Shown here: positions 8,891 to 17,258 of the stretch, piece by piece
How the letters are laid out: each line of letters begins with the position of its first letter
Numbering within the stretch: the stretch's first letter is position 1
Assembly (NCBI GenBank): GCA_018820855.1
Contig: JAHJNL010000021.1
Span: 1 to 61,939, forward strand
Length of the DNA: 61,939 bases
DNA from: Pseudomonadota bacterium
GTDB taxonomy: Bacteria; Desulfobacterota; Desulfobulbia; Desulfobulbales; Desulfocapsaceae
Direction: 5' to 3'
The notes under the pieces: model-generated
Seen by the model: only the letters and a program-made list of their open reading frames with translations
The model's database searches: none
Told to the model about the DNA's origin: nothing
Position numbers and translations under genes: made by a program

Positions 8891-8919
8891 CTTATAGTTT
8901 GTTGCCGAATAATTGTCAA
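8891..8919 (-). promoter_or_regulatory. Sigma-70-type promoter of aprBA-qmoABC
   Basis: On the minus strand, a consensus -35 TTGACA (8914-8919) and -10 TATAAG (8891-8896) are separated by exactly 17 nt. The predicted start near 8884 gives a leader of about 200 nt before aprB. Such a strong core promoter fits the very high expression known for apr genes in sulfate reducers. Confidence 0.8.
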
Positions 8920-8948
8920 GAAAATTCCTTCAGCTATCACCTGCTTAC

Positions 8949-11108
8949 TCACTCATAACTGGTACGGGTCAGGACCTCTCGCGGCTTAGCTCCGTCAGGC
9001 GGTCCAACCACACCCTCTTTTTCCATCATTTCGATCATCCTGGCTGCCCTGTTGTACCCCACCCGCAGACGTCTCTGGACCATGGAAATTGATGCCTGGC
9101 CGGACTCACAGACAATCGCCACCGCCTCATCATAACGTTCGTCATGTTCATCAGTCTCCCCATTTCCCCCATTATTTTCCTCCTCTTCCACTGCAGCCGT
9201 TACCGACTCATCGTAAGAGGCATTGCCCTGTTCTTTCAGAAAAGTAATGAGTCGTTCGGTCTCTGCCTCGGAGATATAAGCGCCGTGAATCCGCTGCAGG
9301 CTTGAAGAACCGTTGGCCAGGTAGAGCATGTCGCCAGCGCCAAGAAGATGTTCGGCCCCGGATGTATCAAGAATGGTTCTGGAGTCAATCTTTGATGACA
9401 CTTTAAAGGATATTCTGGTCGGAAAATTGGCTTTAATCAAACCGGTAAGCACATCAACTGATGGTCGCTGCGTTGCCAGGATAAGATGCATTCCTGCAGC
9501 TCTTGCCATCTGGGCAAGACGGGCTATGGAGGCCTCCACATCCTTGGAAGCCACCATCATCAAGTCAGCAAGTTCATCAACGATGATTACTATATATGGA
9601 AGCTTTTCCTCACACGCCTCGTTATATGAGTCAAAGCTCTTTACTTTCTGCTCTTCCATGAGCCTGTAACGTCGTTCCATCTCGCGAACCGCCCACATCA
9701 GTGCCCGGGACGCAAGCTTGGGTTCGACCACCACGGGATGCAGGAGGTGTGGAATTCCCTCATATCCTGAAAGCTCAATCCGTTTCGGATCTATCATCAA
9801 CAAACGCACCTCTTCAGGTGTGGCATTGAACAGCAAAGAGGCGATGATAGTGTTTATGGCCACGCTCTTTCCAGCCCCTGTGGCTCCAGCTATAAGAAGA
9901 TGTGGCATTTTCGCAAGGTTGGCAAAGGCCGGACAGCCCACCACATCGAGTCCCAGAGCAATATCCAGCTTATGCTTACTCTCACGATAGAGTTCAGAGG
10001 ATAGCAGTTCACGGATATAGACAACAGAGCGGTCATGATTGGGAATCTCGATCCCGAGTGCAGCTTTTCCGGGAACCGACCCTACCACACGTACAGACTG
10101 GGCCTTGAGCCCAAGGGCAAGGTCATCTGCCAGGGCCACAATCTTATTAATTTTCACTCCGGCTGCCGGAGCGTATTCATAGGTGGTTACCACCGGACCG
10201 GGTGAAATACCGACGACCTTTCCAGACACTCCAAAATTTTTGAGTTTTTGCTCAAGCTGCTTGGAAACCTGATAGTACACTTCCTTATCTACCGTCCCCT
10301 GCTCATGTACATTTTTGTCAAGAAGACTGATGGGTGGTATTCTCCAAACGCCCCTGGCGACGGGCTGAGCAGCAAATTCATCATCCACATCATCGCTCTT
10401 CGCAGCCTGAGGCAGTTCCTTAACCACTGGTACCGACAATGACGGACCTGCCTGATGAGAGATCACCAACCTGCTTTTGTCCACGGAAGGTACTTCCTTT
10501 CTTACTTTTTCCTGTACTTCCTTTTTCAGCTCTTTGCGCAAGGCCCTTTTCTCATTTCCAGAAACCAGGATATTTTTCAAGCCTGCAGCTATCCGTTTAA
10601 CCATTCGCCAGAGAAAGGCACCAAGTTGATAGGGAGAAAACTGGGTTGAAAGCATAAGCGAGACGACAAAGAGCAGGAGTAGAAAAAGCACTGTGCCGGG
10701 GCCACCCACAACAGACCTCATAAGCGTAAAGACCGTCTTACCGAGGAAGCCACCGCTCTCAATAGAGGCAAAATCTCTTAAAGAAAGTGAAGAGAGAAGT
10801 GCACAGGCAGCAATGACAGAACCGGTAAGTCCAGCAGTGATCTGTGGCAGGCGCTCAAATGACATTCTGGGGCTGAAGAAAAGAAAGGAAAGAAGCATAA
10901 GCAGAGAAGCAAGAAGATAGGCTCCCCAACCGGTAAATCCCATCAACACCTGGGCCACGAGTTTCCCTAGCTCTCCACCCCAGTTACCGCCACCTGCCAG
11001 GGTTGCGGAAACAAGGCTGATAAAGAGAAACAGGGAAAGAAAAATCCCCATTACTGCTGTTGCCTCTTGTCTCAGGCCGGGCCGAGTTGTCTTGCTGACT
11101 TGTGCCAT
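8949..11108 (-). CDS. ftsK: DNA translocase FtsK/SpoIIIE
   Basis: FtsK is a septum-anchored hexameric motor that pumps chromosome-terminus DNA during division. The 719-residue protein has about four membrane segments in the first 170 residues, a short linker to about residue 250, the FtsK alpha/beta motor with Walker A GATGAGKS near 406 and Walker B IVIIVDELADLMM near 516, and a C-terminal winged-helix gamma domain (about 650-719) for reading the orienting sequences. The linker is much shorter than in E. coli FtsK, giving a SpoIIIE-like size. It lies downstream of nusB across a structured 360-nt spacer and probably has its own promoter there. Confidence 0.95.
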   Translation of the reverse strand: MAQVSKTTRPGLRQEATAVMGIFLSLFLFISLVSATLAGGGNWGGELGKLVAQVLMGFTGWGAYLLASLLMLLSFLFFSPRMSFERLPQITAGLTGSVIAACALLSSLSLRDFASIESGGFLGKTVFTLMRSVVGGPGTVLFLLLLFVVSLMLSTQFSPYQLGAFLWRMVKRIAAGLKNILVSGNEKRALRKELKKEVQEKVRKEVPSVDKSRLVISHQAGPSLSVPVVKELPQAAKSDDVDDEFAAQPVARGVWRIPPISLLDKNVHEQGTVDKEVYYQVSKQLEQKLKNFGVSGKVVGISPGPVVTTYEYAPAAGVKINKIVALADDLALGLKAQSVRVVGSVPGKAALGIEIPNHDRSVVYIRELLSSELYRESKHKLDIALGLDVVGCPAFANLAKMPHLLIAGATGAGKSVAINTIIASLLFNATPEEVRLLMIDPKRIELSGYEGIPHLLHPVVVEPKLASRALMWAVREMERRYRLMEEQKVKSFDSYNEACEEKLPYIVIIVDELADLMMVASKDVEASIARLAQMARAAGMHLILATQRPSVDVLTGLIKANFPTRISFKVSSKIDSRTILDTSGAEHLLGAGDMLYLANGSSSLQRIHGAYISEAETERLITFLKEQGNASYDESVTAAVEEEENNGGNGETDEHDERYDEAVAIVCESGQASISMVQRRLRVGYNRAARMIEMMEKEGVVGPPDGAKPREVLTRTSYE

Positions 11109-11198
11109 GATCGTATCACTGCGCCTTTGTTTTGAAGAAATTAAAAGGAAGAGTACAAGCAGATATCAAGGGGGAAAAACTGATTTTTCCCTAGTGAT

Positions 11199-11231
11199 AT
11201 TATAAGCAGTTGATCTAATCAGATTTGTCAA
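11199..11231 (-). promoter_or_regulatory. Possible ftsK promoter with wide spacing
   Basis: On the minus strand a perfect -10 TATAAT (11199-11204) and a perfect -35 TTGACA (11226-11231) are separated by 21 nt, wider than the usual 16-18. Each hexamer is ideal but the spacing is not, so this promoter would be weak or activator-dependent. It is the best candidate in the 11109-11467 gap. Confidence 0.35.
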
Positions 11232-11280
11232 AAAAATCAAGGCGACAAGAAAAAAACAGGGGAAGGAAGGGTTGATCAAA

Positions 11281-11418
11281 GAGTGGCAAAAGTTCCACTC
11301 CTTAGAGAAAAAAAAGCCCTAGGCCAGTGTGTAAATCAGCGCACTGATTTACACTGATTTCCAGCTAAGAACATTGAACTTTGCTGCGCCAAACACAGCC
11401 CGGGCCCGGCAAAGTTGT
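11281..11418 (-). other. Structured region between nusB and ftsK
   Basis: No gene is visible in 11109-11467, but three inverted repeats are. GAGTGG/CCACTC pairs at 11281-11300. A perfect 11-bp stem with a CGCA loop lies at 11329-11354. An 8-bp AACTTTGC/GCAAAGTT repeat at about 11378-11417 encloses a GC-rich core. On the minus strand the 11-bp hairpin is followed 15 nt later by GCC-TAG-GGC and eight T residues (11309-11316), which could terminate the rib-nusB transcript. A small structured RNA is an alternative. Confidence 0.45.
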
Positions 11419-11467
11419 ATTTTGACGGTACGCCATGCGCACCAGAGAAGAATAAGCTTGACGGCAA

Positions 11468-11896
11468 TCAACTCTTATCAAGCGAGTCCTTGATACTATC
11501 AAGAACACCGTTGACAAAAGCAGGAGAATCGTGGGTGCCGAATCGTTTGGCAATCTCGACAGCCTCATTGATCGCCACCTCAGAGGGCACGTCATCTTGA
11601 AATATCATTTCATAGACAGCAATCCGCAGAATATTTCTGTCGGTCACATCGATCCGCTCCAACCTCCAATTACTGGCATGCTTGCGAATTGACTCATCTA
11701 CATTTGACCGTTGCCTGCTGATCCCTTCCAGAAGTGACAAAGCATAAGGACGTGCCTTTTTCTGGATATCATACAGGGAGCAGAAATCAGCGAACCGCTG
11801 CTCTGCCTTGGCCTCCTGGCCGGAGTCAAGCCCAAGAAAATCATCTTGAAAAAGAAACTGCAGAACAGCTTCACGAGCATTTCGACGCACACCCAT
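11468..11896 (-). CDS. nusB: Transcription antitermination factor NusB
   Basis: NusB binds boxA RNA together with NusE (ribosomal protein S10) in antitermination of rRNA operons. The 142-residue protein has the standard length and the all-helical NusB features: N-terminal RRNAREAVLQFLFQ, the central RIDVTDRNILRIAVYEMI segment, and the C-terminal VAINEAVEIAKRFG followed by FVNGVLDSI. It follows ribH, the widely conserved ribH-nusB neighbourhood. The ribosome binding site is weak, so translation may be coupled to the upstream gene. Confidence 0.96.
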   Translation of the reverse strand: MGVRRNAREAVLQFLFQDDFLGLDSGQEAKAEQRFADFCSLYDIQKKARPYALSLLEGISRQRSNVDESIRKHASNWRLERIDVTDRNILRIAVYEMIFQDDVPSEVAINEAVEIAKRFGTHDSPAFVNGVLDSIKDSLDKS

Positions 11897-11939
11897 ACGA
11901 CAGAACCACCACTAAAAAAAAGAAATCACAGAGAGAGCC

Positions 11940-11965
11940 CCTGTTGGACTAAAAAATCCAACAGG
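11940..11965. repeat. Hairpin between ribH and nusB
   Basis: CCTGTTGGA (11940-11948) and TCCAACAGG (11957-11965) form a perfect 9-bp stem with an 8-nt loop. On the minus-strand message the loop is U-rich and the nearest T-run follows only 18 nt later, so it is a poor terminator. It may tune the ratio of ribH to nusB. Confidence 0.4.
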
Positions 11966-11980
11966 CAGGCCCTTCCCCCT

Positions 11981-12448
11981 TTACTGAAAATTGGTTACGA
12001 GATTGGCCATCTCAATAGCAGCAACAGCAACTTCCGCGCCTTTATTGCCAGCCTTTGTTCCGGATCGCTCAATGGCCTGCTCGATGGTTTCCGTGGTCAA
12101 CACCCCAAAGAGAACCGGAACACCGGTGTCAAGGCTGACCTGGGCAGAGCCTTTAGAAACCTCATTCACCACCACATCAAAATGGGGAGTGGCACCACGA
12201 ATGACCACTCCGAGACAGATGATTGCGTCATACTTCTGGGCGGCAGTCATCTTTTTGGCAATCAGGGGAATCTCAAAAGCCCCAGGAACCCTGACGACGT
12301 CAATGTCACTGTCTGTGGCACCGGAACGGACAAGAGTGTCGATAGCTCCCTCAAGAAGTTTCTCAGAGATAAAGGAGTTGAAACGAGCCACCACAATTCC
12401 AAACTTCTTCCCGTCAGCCTTCAGGTTTCCTTCAATATAATTTGCCAT
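11981..12448 (-). CDS. ribH: 6,7-dimethyl-8-ribityllumazine synthase
   Basis: RibH condenses 5-amino-6-ribitylaminouracil with 3,4-dihydroxy-2-butanone 4-phosphate, the penultimate step of riboflavin synthesis, usually in a multi-subunit capsid. The 155-residue protein has the ARFN motif near residue 22, VPGAFEIP in the substrate pocket, and [10 protein letters not shown] carrying the catalytic histidine. I prefer the ATG at 12448 (AAGGA about 11 nt upstream), giving the usual N-terminus MANYIEG. A GTG three codons earlier is possible. It lies in ribE-ribBA-ribH-nusB order. Confidence 0.96.
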   Translation of the reverse strand: MANYIEGNLKADGKKFGIVVARFNSFISEKLLEGAIDTLVRSGATDSDIDVVRVPGAFEIPLIAKKMTAAQKYDAIICLGVVIRGATPHFDVVVNEVSKGSAQVSLDTGVPVLFGVLTTETIEQAIERSGTKAGNKGAEVAVAAIEMANLVTNFQ

Positions 12449-12517
12449 ACCTTTCACTTTCCTTTTACACGTGTTCTTTATAAGGTTAATAACCCGGTAA
12501 ACTTTCCAGCAGGGAAC

Positions 12518-13729
12518 TTATTCGTCATCCACTTCAATCAGGTGTCCCATGCGATCACGCTTACACTGGAGATAGCCTTTGTTCTCTTCCCCAGCCGCCA
12601 TCTCTATAGGATAACGAGCAACCACTTCAATCCCATAACCTTCCAGCCCTATTATTTTCTTAGGGTTATTGGTCAGCAGCCCCATTTTCCGGACACCAAG
12701 GTCACGCAGGATCTGAGCCCCGATACCATAATCGCGGAGATCTGCCTTAAATCCAAGTTTATGATTAGCCTCTACGGTATCCATTCCCCCATCCTGCAGG
12801 GTATAAGCCTTGAGTTTATTAACCAGGCCGATCCCTCGCCCTTCCTGACGCATATAGAGAAGAACCCCGGCGCCCTCCTGGTCGATCATGCGCATGGCAG
12901 CATGGAGCTGTTTACCACAGTCACAGCGTGCAGAGCCAAAGACATCTCCGGTTAAACACTCGGAATGGACTCTGACCAAGATCTTTTTCTCAGAATCAAT
13001 TTCGCCTTTAACCAAGGCAAGATGTTCAAAACTATCCACATCATTGGTGTATACAATTGCCTTAAACTCGCCGGCATGATCGGTTGGGATCCTTGCCTCA
13101 GCTGCTCGATGGACCAAGATGTCTTCGCGCAGACGATGAGCAACAAGATCAGCAATGGTACAGATTTTCAGATCATGCTCAGCCGCGAATTTTTCGAGAT
13201 CGGGCATCCTGGCCATGGTCCCGTCCTCTTTCATGATCTCACAGATGACACCTGCTGTGGTCAATCCGGCAAGACGAGCAAGATCGACAGAACCTTCGGT
13301 CTGCCCTAAACGGACAAGGACCCCGCCCTCACGGGCACGAAGAGGAAAGATGTGACCGGGGCTGATAATATCACCGGGCTTAGCGTCCGGTGCAACAGCG
13401 GCCTCAATAGTACGAGCCCGATCTGCTGCCGATATTCCGGTTGAGACACCTGTTGTGGCCTCAATACTGATAGTGAAGCCGGTTCCATAGGGTGACTGAT
13501 TGTTGGAGACCATCATGGGCAACTCCAGCTTATCAACGAGATCCGGACTGAGGGTCAGACAGATCAGGCCCCGACCATATCGGGCCATAAAATTGATCGC
13601 TTCAGGTGTGACGGCAGAAGCTGCCATACAGAGATCGCCTTCATTTTCACGATCCTCATCATCCACCAGAATGACCATCTTTCCGGCTCTAATGTCTTCT
13701 ACAACTTCCTCAATTGAGCTAACTGCCAT
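12518..13729 (-). CDS. ribBA: Bifunctional 3,4-dihydroxy-2-butanone-4-phosphate synthase / GTP cyclohydrolase II
   Basis: RibBA makes both riboflavin precursors, from ribulose 5-phosphate (RibB half) and GTP (RibA half). The 403-residue protein has RibB motifs DDEDRENEGDL near residue 24, YGTGFTVSIEA-like (here YGTGFTISIEA) and PGHIFPLRA. The RibA half, from about 205, has the zinc cysteines in HSECLTGDVFGSARCDCG and the RQEGRGIGL loop. In the RibB half the conserved GHTEA motif reads GQTEG: the histidine that binds the metal in E. coli RibB is glutamine. Whether this lowers activity is unknown. The ATG at 13729 is preferred over a TTG three codons upstream. Confidence 0.95.
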   Translation of the reverse strand: MAVSSIEEVVEDIRAGKMVILVDDEDRENEGDLCMAASAVTPEAINFMARYGRGLICLTLSPDLVDKLELPMMVSNNQSPYGTGFTISIEATTGVSTGISAADRARTIEAAVAPDAKPGDIISPGHIFPLRAREGGVLVRLGQTEGSVDLARLAGLTTAGVICEIMKEDGTMARMPDLEKFAAEHDLKICTIADLVAHRLREDILVHRAAEARIPTDHAGEFKAIVYTNDVDSFEHLALVKGEIDSEKKILVRVHSECLTGDVFGSARCDCGKQLHAAMRMIDQEGAGVLLYMRQEGRGIGLVNKLKAYTLQDGGMDTVEANHKLGFKADLRDYGIGAQILRDLGVRKMGLLTNNPKKIIGLEGYGIEVVARYPIEMAAGEENKGYLQCKRDRMGHLIEVDDE

Positions 13730-13781
13730 AATATCCAACCTATTTATATAATATTACTACTTAAAATAATAAACAATCAAT

Positions 13782-14444
13782 TCAGAAAAAACCATTTTCA
13801 GCAAGAAAAGCAGAATTTATGCCCTTTTCCTTGATGTCCACTTTATCATCAGAACCTTTACGTAAGAGAAGCCTTTCCACGTATTTTCCTATTATGTCTA
13901 CTTCAACATTTACCTGAGCACCCCGTTTCAAGAGGCCCAGGGTGGTTACCTGCAGGGTATGGGGAATAATGGAGACCGCAAAGGTCTCGTCACCACAACT
14001 GTTCACCGTAAGGCTCACTCCGTCAATGGTAACTGACCCTTTTTCAGCCACATAACAACTGAGCGCCGCTGGGAAAGAAAAAGAAAAGAGGGTATAATCC
14101 CCTTTGGACTGGCGTTCCCGCACGCTTGCCACACAGTCCACGTGTCCGGAAACAATATGGCCACCCAATCTGTCGGTGAGCTGCAGAGCTCTCTCCATAT
14201 TCACCTTCCCCCCAACACTGAGCTTACCCAGGGTCGTCCGGGAGAGACTCTCGGGAGAGACATCCACAGTAAACGTTCTCCCCTGGATATTGTAGGCGGT
14301 AAGACAGACACCATTAACTGCTATGGATTCCCCTTCCGCAGGATCAGTCAGATCAAACCCGGCTTCCAGATCAAAGGCGAGTCCGCCACCCGCGCCACGT
14401 TTGGCCAATAATCTGCCAGTGCCTGCTACTATTCCTGTAAACAT
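13782..14444 (-). CDS. ribE: Riboflavin synthase, alpha subunit
   Basis: This enzyme dismutates two molecules of 6,7-dimethyl-8-ribityllumazine to give riboflavin. The 220-residue protein starts with the hallmark MFTGIV and has two similar lumazine-binding halves: the first with ESIAVNGVCLTA and VDVSPESL, the second with GSVTIDGVSLTVN and VSIIPHTL. GGHIVSGHVD lies at the domain boundary. The C-terminal tail is somewhat long. It sits 52 nt upstream of ribBA and is translated just after a TPR-protein gene, in the flavin part of the long minus-strand run. Confidence 0.96.
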   Translation of the reverse strand: MFTGIVAGTGRLLAKRGAGGGLAFDLEAGFDLTDPAEGESIAVNGVCLTAYNIQGRTFTVDVSPESLSRTTLGKLSVGGKVNMERALQLTDRLGGHIVSGHVDCVASVRERQSKGDYTLFSFSFPAALSCYVAEKGSVTIDGVSLTVNSCGDETFAVSIIPHTLQVTTLGLLKRGAQVNVEVDIIGKYVERLLLRKGSDDKVDIKEKGINSAFLAENGFF

Positions 14445-14464
14445 CGTCTTCGGCCGCGTCCTTT

Positions 14465-15064
14465 TCAGGAAGCTTCCAGCTCTTTTGCCTTGTTCAGAAA
14501 AGATTCGGCAATATTTTTATGGTTATAGTTGGCATGAATGGAGGCAATGGTGCGAAAGGCATCTGCTGCTTTTTTCTTCTCCCCCTGATCCAGGTAGATT
14601 TCCACCATACTTTCCATGGTCTCAACCGTACCCTGCGGATTGTTGTTCAGATGATAGGTCTCCAGCATATCAAGACAGCTCTGCAGCGCCATTTTGTGAT
14701 CCCCTAGTCCCCGATAAACGGCCACCAGCTGTTTGGAGAGAGCCAACAGACTCATGGGATCATCAAAACGATCACAGATCTCCCATGTTCGCTGATAGTA
14801 CTGCAAGGCTTTTTCAAATTCACCTTTTTCCAGACAGACATTCCCCAATTGATTGGAGGCATTGGCGATCCCGTCCTGATTGTTTTTCTCTTCAAAGCCA
14901 CGCAGGGCATTATGAAAGGCTATTGCTGCCTGAGAAAGCTCATTCTTCTGCAGAAATTCTTTACCGTCATCGTATTCTGCCTGAATCGGGTCACTGGAAC
15001 GCTCTTTTTCTTTTTTCTTACCAGCCTGCCGTATATCATTCATGGGTTGAATATTACTAATCAT
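14465..15064 (-). CDS. Tetratricopeptide-repeat protein of unknown function
   Basis: A 199-residue protein without signal peptide or membrane segment. After a charged N-terminal stretch it is built of about four TPR-like helical pairs, recognisable by alternating small and aromatic residues such as NQLGNVCLEKGEFEKALQYY (about residues 82-101). TPRs mediate protein-protein contacts; no catalytic motif is present. I chose ATG 15064 because GGAGAG lies about 7 nt upstream, whereas a start six codons earlier would overlap it. It lies 20 nt before ribE and probably shares its message. No specific role can be assigned. Confidence 0.8.
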   Translation of the reverse strand: MISNIQPMNDIRQAGKKKEKERSSDPIQAEYDDGKEFLQKNELSQAAIAFHNALRGFEEKNNQDGIANASNQLGNVCLEKGEFEKALQYYQRTWEICDRFDDPMSLLALSKQLVAVYRGLGDHKMALQSCLDMLETYHLNNNPQGTVETMESMVEIYLDQGEKKKAADAFRTIASIHANYNHKNIAESFLNKAKELEAS

Positions 15065-15176
15065 TTTTATTCTCTCCTTCACATACCTTGCTGAGCTGGA
15101 TAAGACCCTTTACAGTTCCGATCCACCCCTGAATTATTCAAGCTCTTCACATCTTTTCTATTTATGTGCAGGTGTT

Positions 15177-16319
15177 TCACACAGAGGGACGAATCTGTTC
15201 GAGCGCCACTTTCACCAGGTCGGAGACTTTATATTCTTGCGATGTCCCCTCTTCCCAGATTTTCAATGTTGCGTCATCGTCACTGAGTTCCATGAGCTGC
15301 ATAGTTACTTCTGTTGCCCTGATTCGGCCCAGCAGTTGAACGACCAGACCGCGCATTGCCGGATCCGGATGCTTCAGGAAATGAAACAGGTTGAAAAAAG
15401 TAGTTTCCCGAATCAGGTCCGGTCTCTTTTCTGCAATCTTAGAAAGAGCCCATACCACCTGTACCTGGGTGGAAGCATCTCCCATATAATTGAGAAGGTG
15501 CCGGGTAAAAGCCCCAAATATGTCTGGTCTTCCGGCAATGATCTCTCCAAGGGTCTCCACCATACCCCAGGGGGTTGCAGCAGAATCGGAACAGGCCTCA
15601 AAGAGGCGATGCATGAGCTCGGAAACCTGGCCAGGAGCCTTGCTCGCCACCCGTGAACAGACCTGACCGATAATCCACGCCGTCTCCCAGCGATGGGCCT
15701 CATCAACATCGTACAGGAGTCGCTGCATGAAACGCAGGGTCTTCTTGTTATCAAAACAGAGCGCCACCAAGGTGTCTATATCACCTTTTTCTCTCGCCTC
15801 TGTAACTATCTTCTTGGTGGCCTTAACCTTTACCCTGTTTGGATCAAGTTTCGGTTCCGGGGCCACTGCCGAAGATATTTCCCCGGAGGCGGCCACAGGT
15901 AGTACGCTCCCACGGGCCACGACGTCTTTTTTTTCTCTTACCCGTTTGGATATAGCTGCGGCTTCGGTATGCAGACGGACAAAATAAAGGATACCACGAA
16001 CCGGACGGCCATCAATATTGCCGGTATTAACGACCTGATGGGTGACCTCGTCATAATCTTCCACCCTGCCTGTCAGGTAATCATCTTCCGGCATCAGGTC
16101 CCAGGCTAAATCCCAATTATCGTCACAGGCGAAGACCAGTGTCTCCACCATTGCCGCGCCGATATTATGGCCGGTAGGATCGCAGGTATAGACAGCACCA
16201 CATTGGCAACGACCTACCGGAAACTCATCCATTTTCCGTTTAATGGCGTCGCTGGCCCGGCCTACCTTCTGCCCACAGAAGGGGCACCAGGGGGCCGTGG
16301 TTATTTTTTGCTTTTTCAT
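15177..16319 (-). CDS. HEAT-repeat protein with N-terminal zinc ribbon, DVU0298-like
   Basis: A 380-residue predicted soluble protein. The N-terminus has a zinc-ribbon-like set of cysteines (CPFCG near residue 12 and CQCG near 38). A middle domain (about 55-130) is of unknown type. After a low-complexity linker, residues 175-375 form repeated HEAT-like helices with motifs such as WETAWIIGQV, WGMVETLGEIIAGRPD and MRGLVVQLLGRI. The HEAT part resembles, from memory, the DVU0298 family noted in sulfate-reducing bacteria; this needs a profile search. It lies between two TPR-protein genes in the flavin cluster. The molecular function is unknown. Confidence 0.75.
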   Translation of the reverse strand: MKKQKITTAPWCPFCGQKVGRASDAIKRKMDEFPVGRCQCGAVYTCDPTGHNIGAAMVETLVFACDDNWDLAWDLMPEDDYLTGRVEDYDEVTHQVVNTGNIDGRPVRGILYFVRLHTEAAAISKRVREKKDVVARGSVLPVAASGEISSAVAPEPKLDPNRVKVKATKKIVTEAREKGDIDTLVALCFDNKKTLRFMQRLLYDVDEAHRWETAWIIGQVCSRVASKAPGQVSELMHRLFEACSDSAATPWGMVETLGEIIAGRPDIFGAFTRHLLNYMGDASTQVQVVWALSKIAEKRPDLIRETTFFNLFHFLKHPDPAMRGLVVQLLGRIRATEVTMQLMELSDDDATLKIWEEGTSQEYKVSDLVKVALEQIRPSV

Positions 16320-16372
16320 TATAGTTCAATCTTCTTTCAAGACAACCACGAGCCAACCCCTTACGGGCACCG

Positions 16373-17017
16373 TCAGCTCAGTTTTTCTTCAAGCCCTGCG
16401 GCAAAATTAGGGTCAACAGAGTAGCCCAATTCCTTGGCTTTTTCCATGTGTATTTTTGCCGTGGCATAGTCCCCGCTAAAATAGAGGGCAACTGCCAGGT
16501 TGTTCTGGGCCAAAGCTGAATCCGGTTCAAGTTCGGTTGCCCTGCGTGCGGCCTTCAGGGCTCTCTCGTCCTCACCTTTCATAGTCAGAACAGAGGTAAG
16601 ATTCATCCACACAGTGGCAAGCCTGGGATCATACTGGATGGCCTTGTCATAGGCAGCTATGGCCTTGTCCATTTCATTACGCTGCTGCCAGATCAGTCCC
16701 AGATTTGCATACGCCTGGGCTGAGGTATCCGGTTGCACCTGGATTGCCAGTTCGTTGAGTTCCTGGGCCCTGTCCAGATTTCCCATACCAAAAAAGATAG
16801 CCCCCAGATTGATCATGGGTTGGTTGGCCTGATCATCAATGACAATGCAACGTTCCAGAGCCTCAATGGCATCATTGATCCTTCCGGCCTTCATGTATAC
16901 CAGCCCCAAGTGATGAAAGGCCACCACATTGTCCGGATTGTTCTTACATTTTTTTTCCATCTCAGCGATAACCTTTGGTAGATCTTCGCTCAGATTCTCT
17001 ATATTCTGTTCAGACAT
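16373..17017 (-). CDS. Tetratricopeptide-repeat protein
   Basis: A 214-residue soluble protein made almost wholly of TPR units, about five in a row, with canonical spacing such as AYANLGLIWQQRNEMDKAI and AQNNLAVALYFSGDYATAK. It has no signal peptide or membrane segment, so it is probably a cytoplasmic scaffold or adaptor. It starts at ATG 17017 and is followed 53 nt later by the HEAT/zinc-ribbon gene. The pair of TPR genes flanking the HEAT gene suggests that the three products work together, which is an inference from order only. Confidence 0.85.
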   Translation of the reverse strand: MSEQNIENLSEDLPKVIAEMEKKCKNNPDNVVAFHHLGLVYMKAGRINDAIEALERCIVIDDQANQPMINLGAIFFGMGNLDRAQELNELAIQVQPDTSAQAYANLGLIWQQRNEMDKAIAAYDKAIQYDPRLATVWMNLTSVLTMKGEDERALKAARRATELEPDSALAQNNLAVALYFSGDYATAKIHMEKAKELGYSVDPNFAAGLEEKLS

Positions 17018-17045
17018 AACTCCCCTCTATTTTATCTAAGTTTTC

Positions 17046-17109
17046 AGTTTTAATTGTTAAGTTTTAAGTAATAGAAATATTTAGCACTTAAAGCTTAACA
17101 ATTAAAACT
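17046..17109. repeat. 24-bp AT-rich inverted repeat
   Basis: Two 24-nt arms (17046-17069 and 17086-17109) are inverted copies with 23 matches, separated by 16 nt. The arms themselves contain AAGTTTTAA-type sub-repeats. It lies in the 240-nt space between ribF and the TPR gene, without a clear T-tail. It may be a member of a dispersed intergenic repeat family or a bidirectional terminator. Confidence 0.6.
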
Positions 17110-17258
17110 TAAAACACCTCCACTCTTCCGCCTTCAGAGCGACTACATTATAGACACCTTCAGCTGACATGCAAGCAGAAAATCCTAGGAAGAGGTTACC
17201 GGCCCCTTACCCTGACAAACTATCACAAATCCCTTTGCCAAAGCAGGCAAGATACAAC

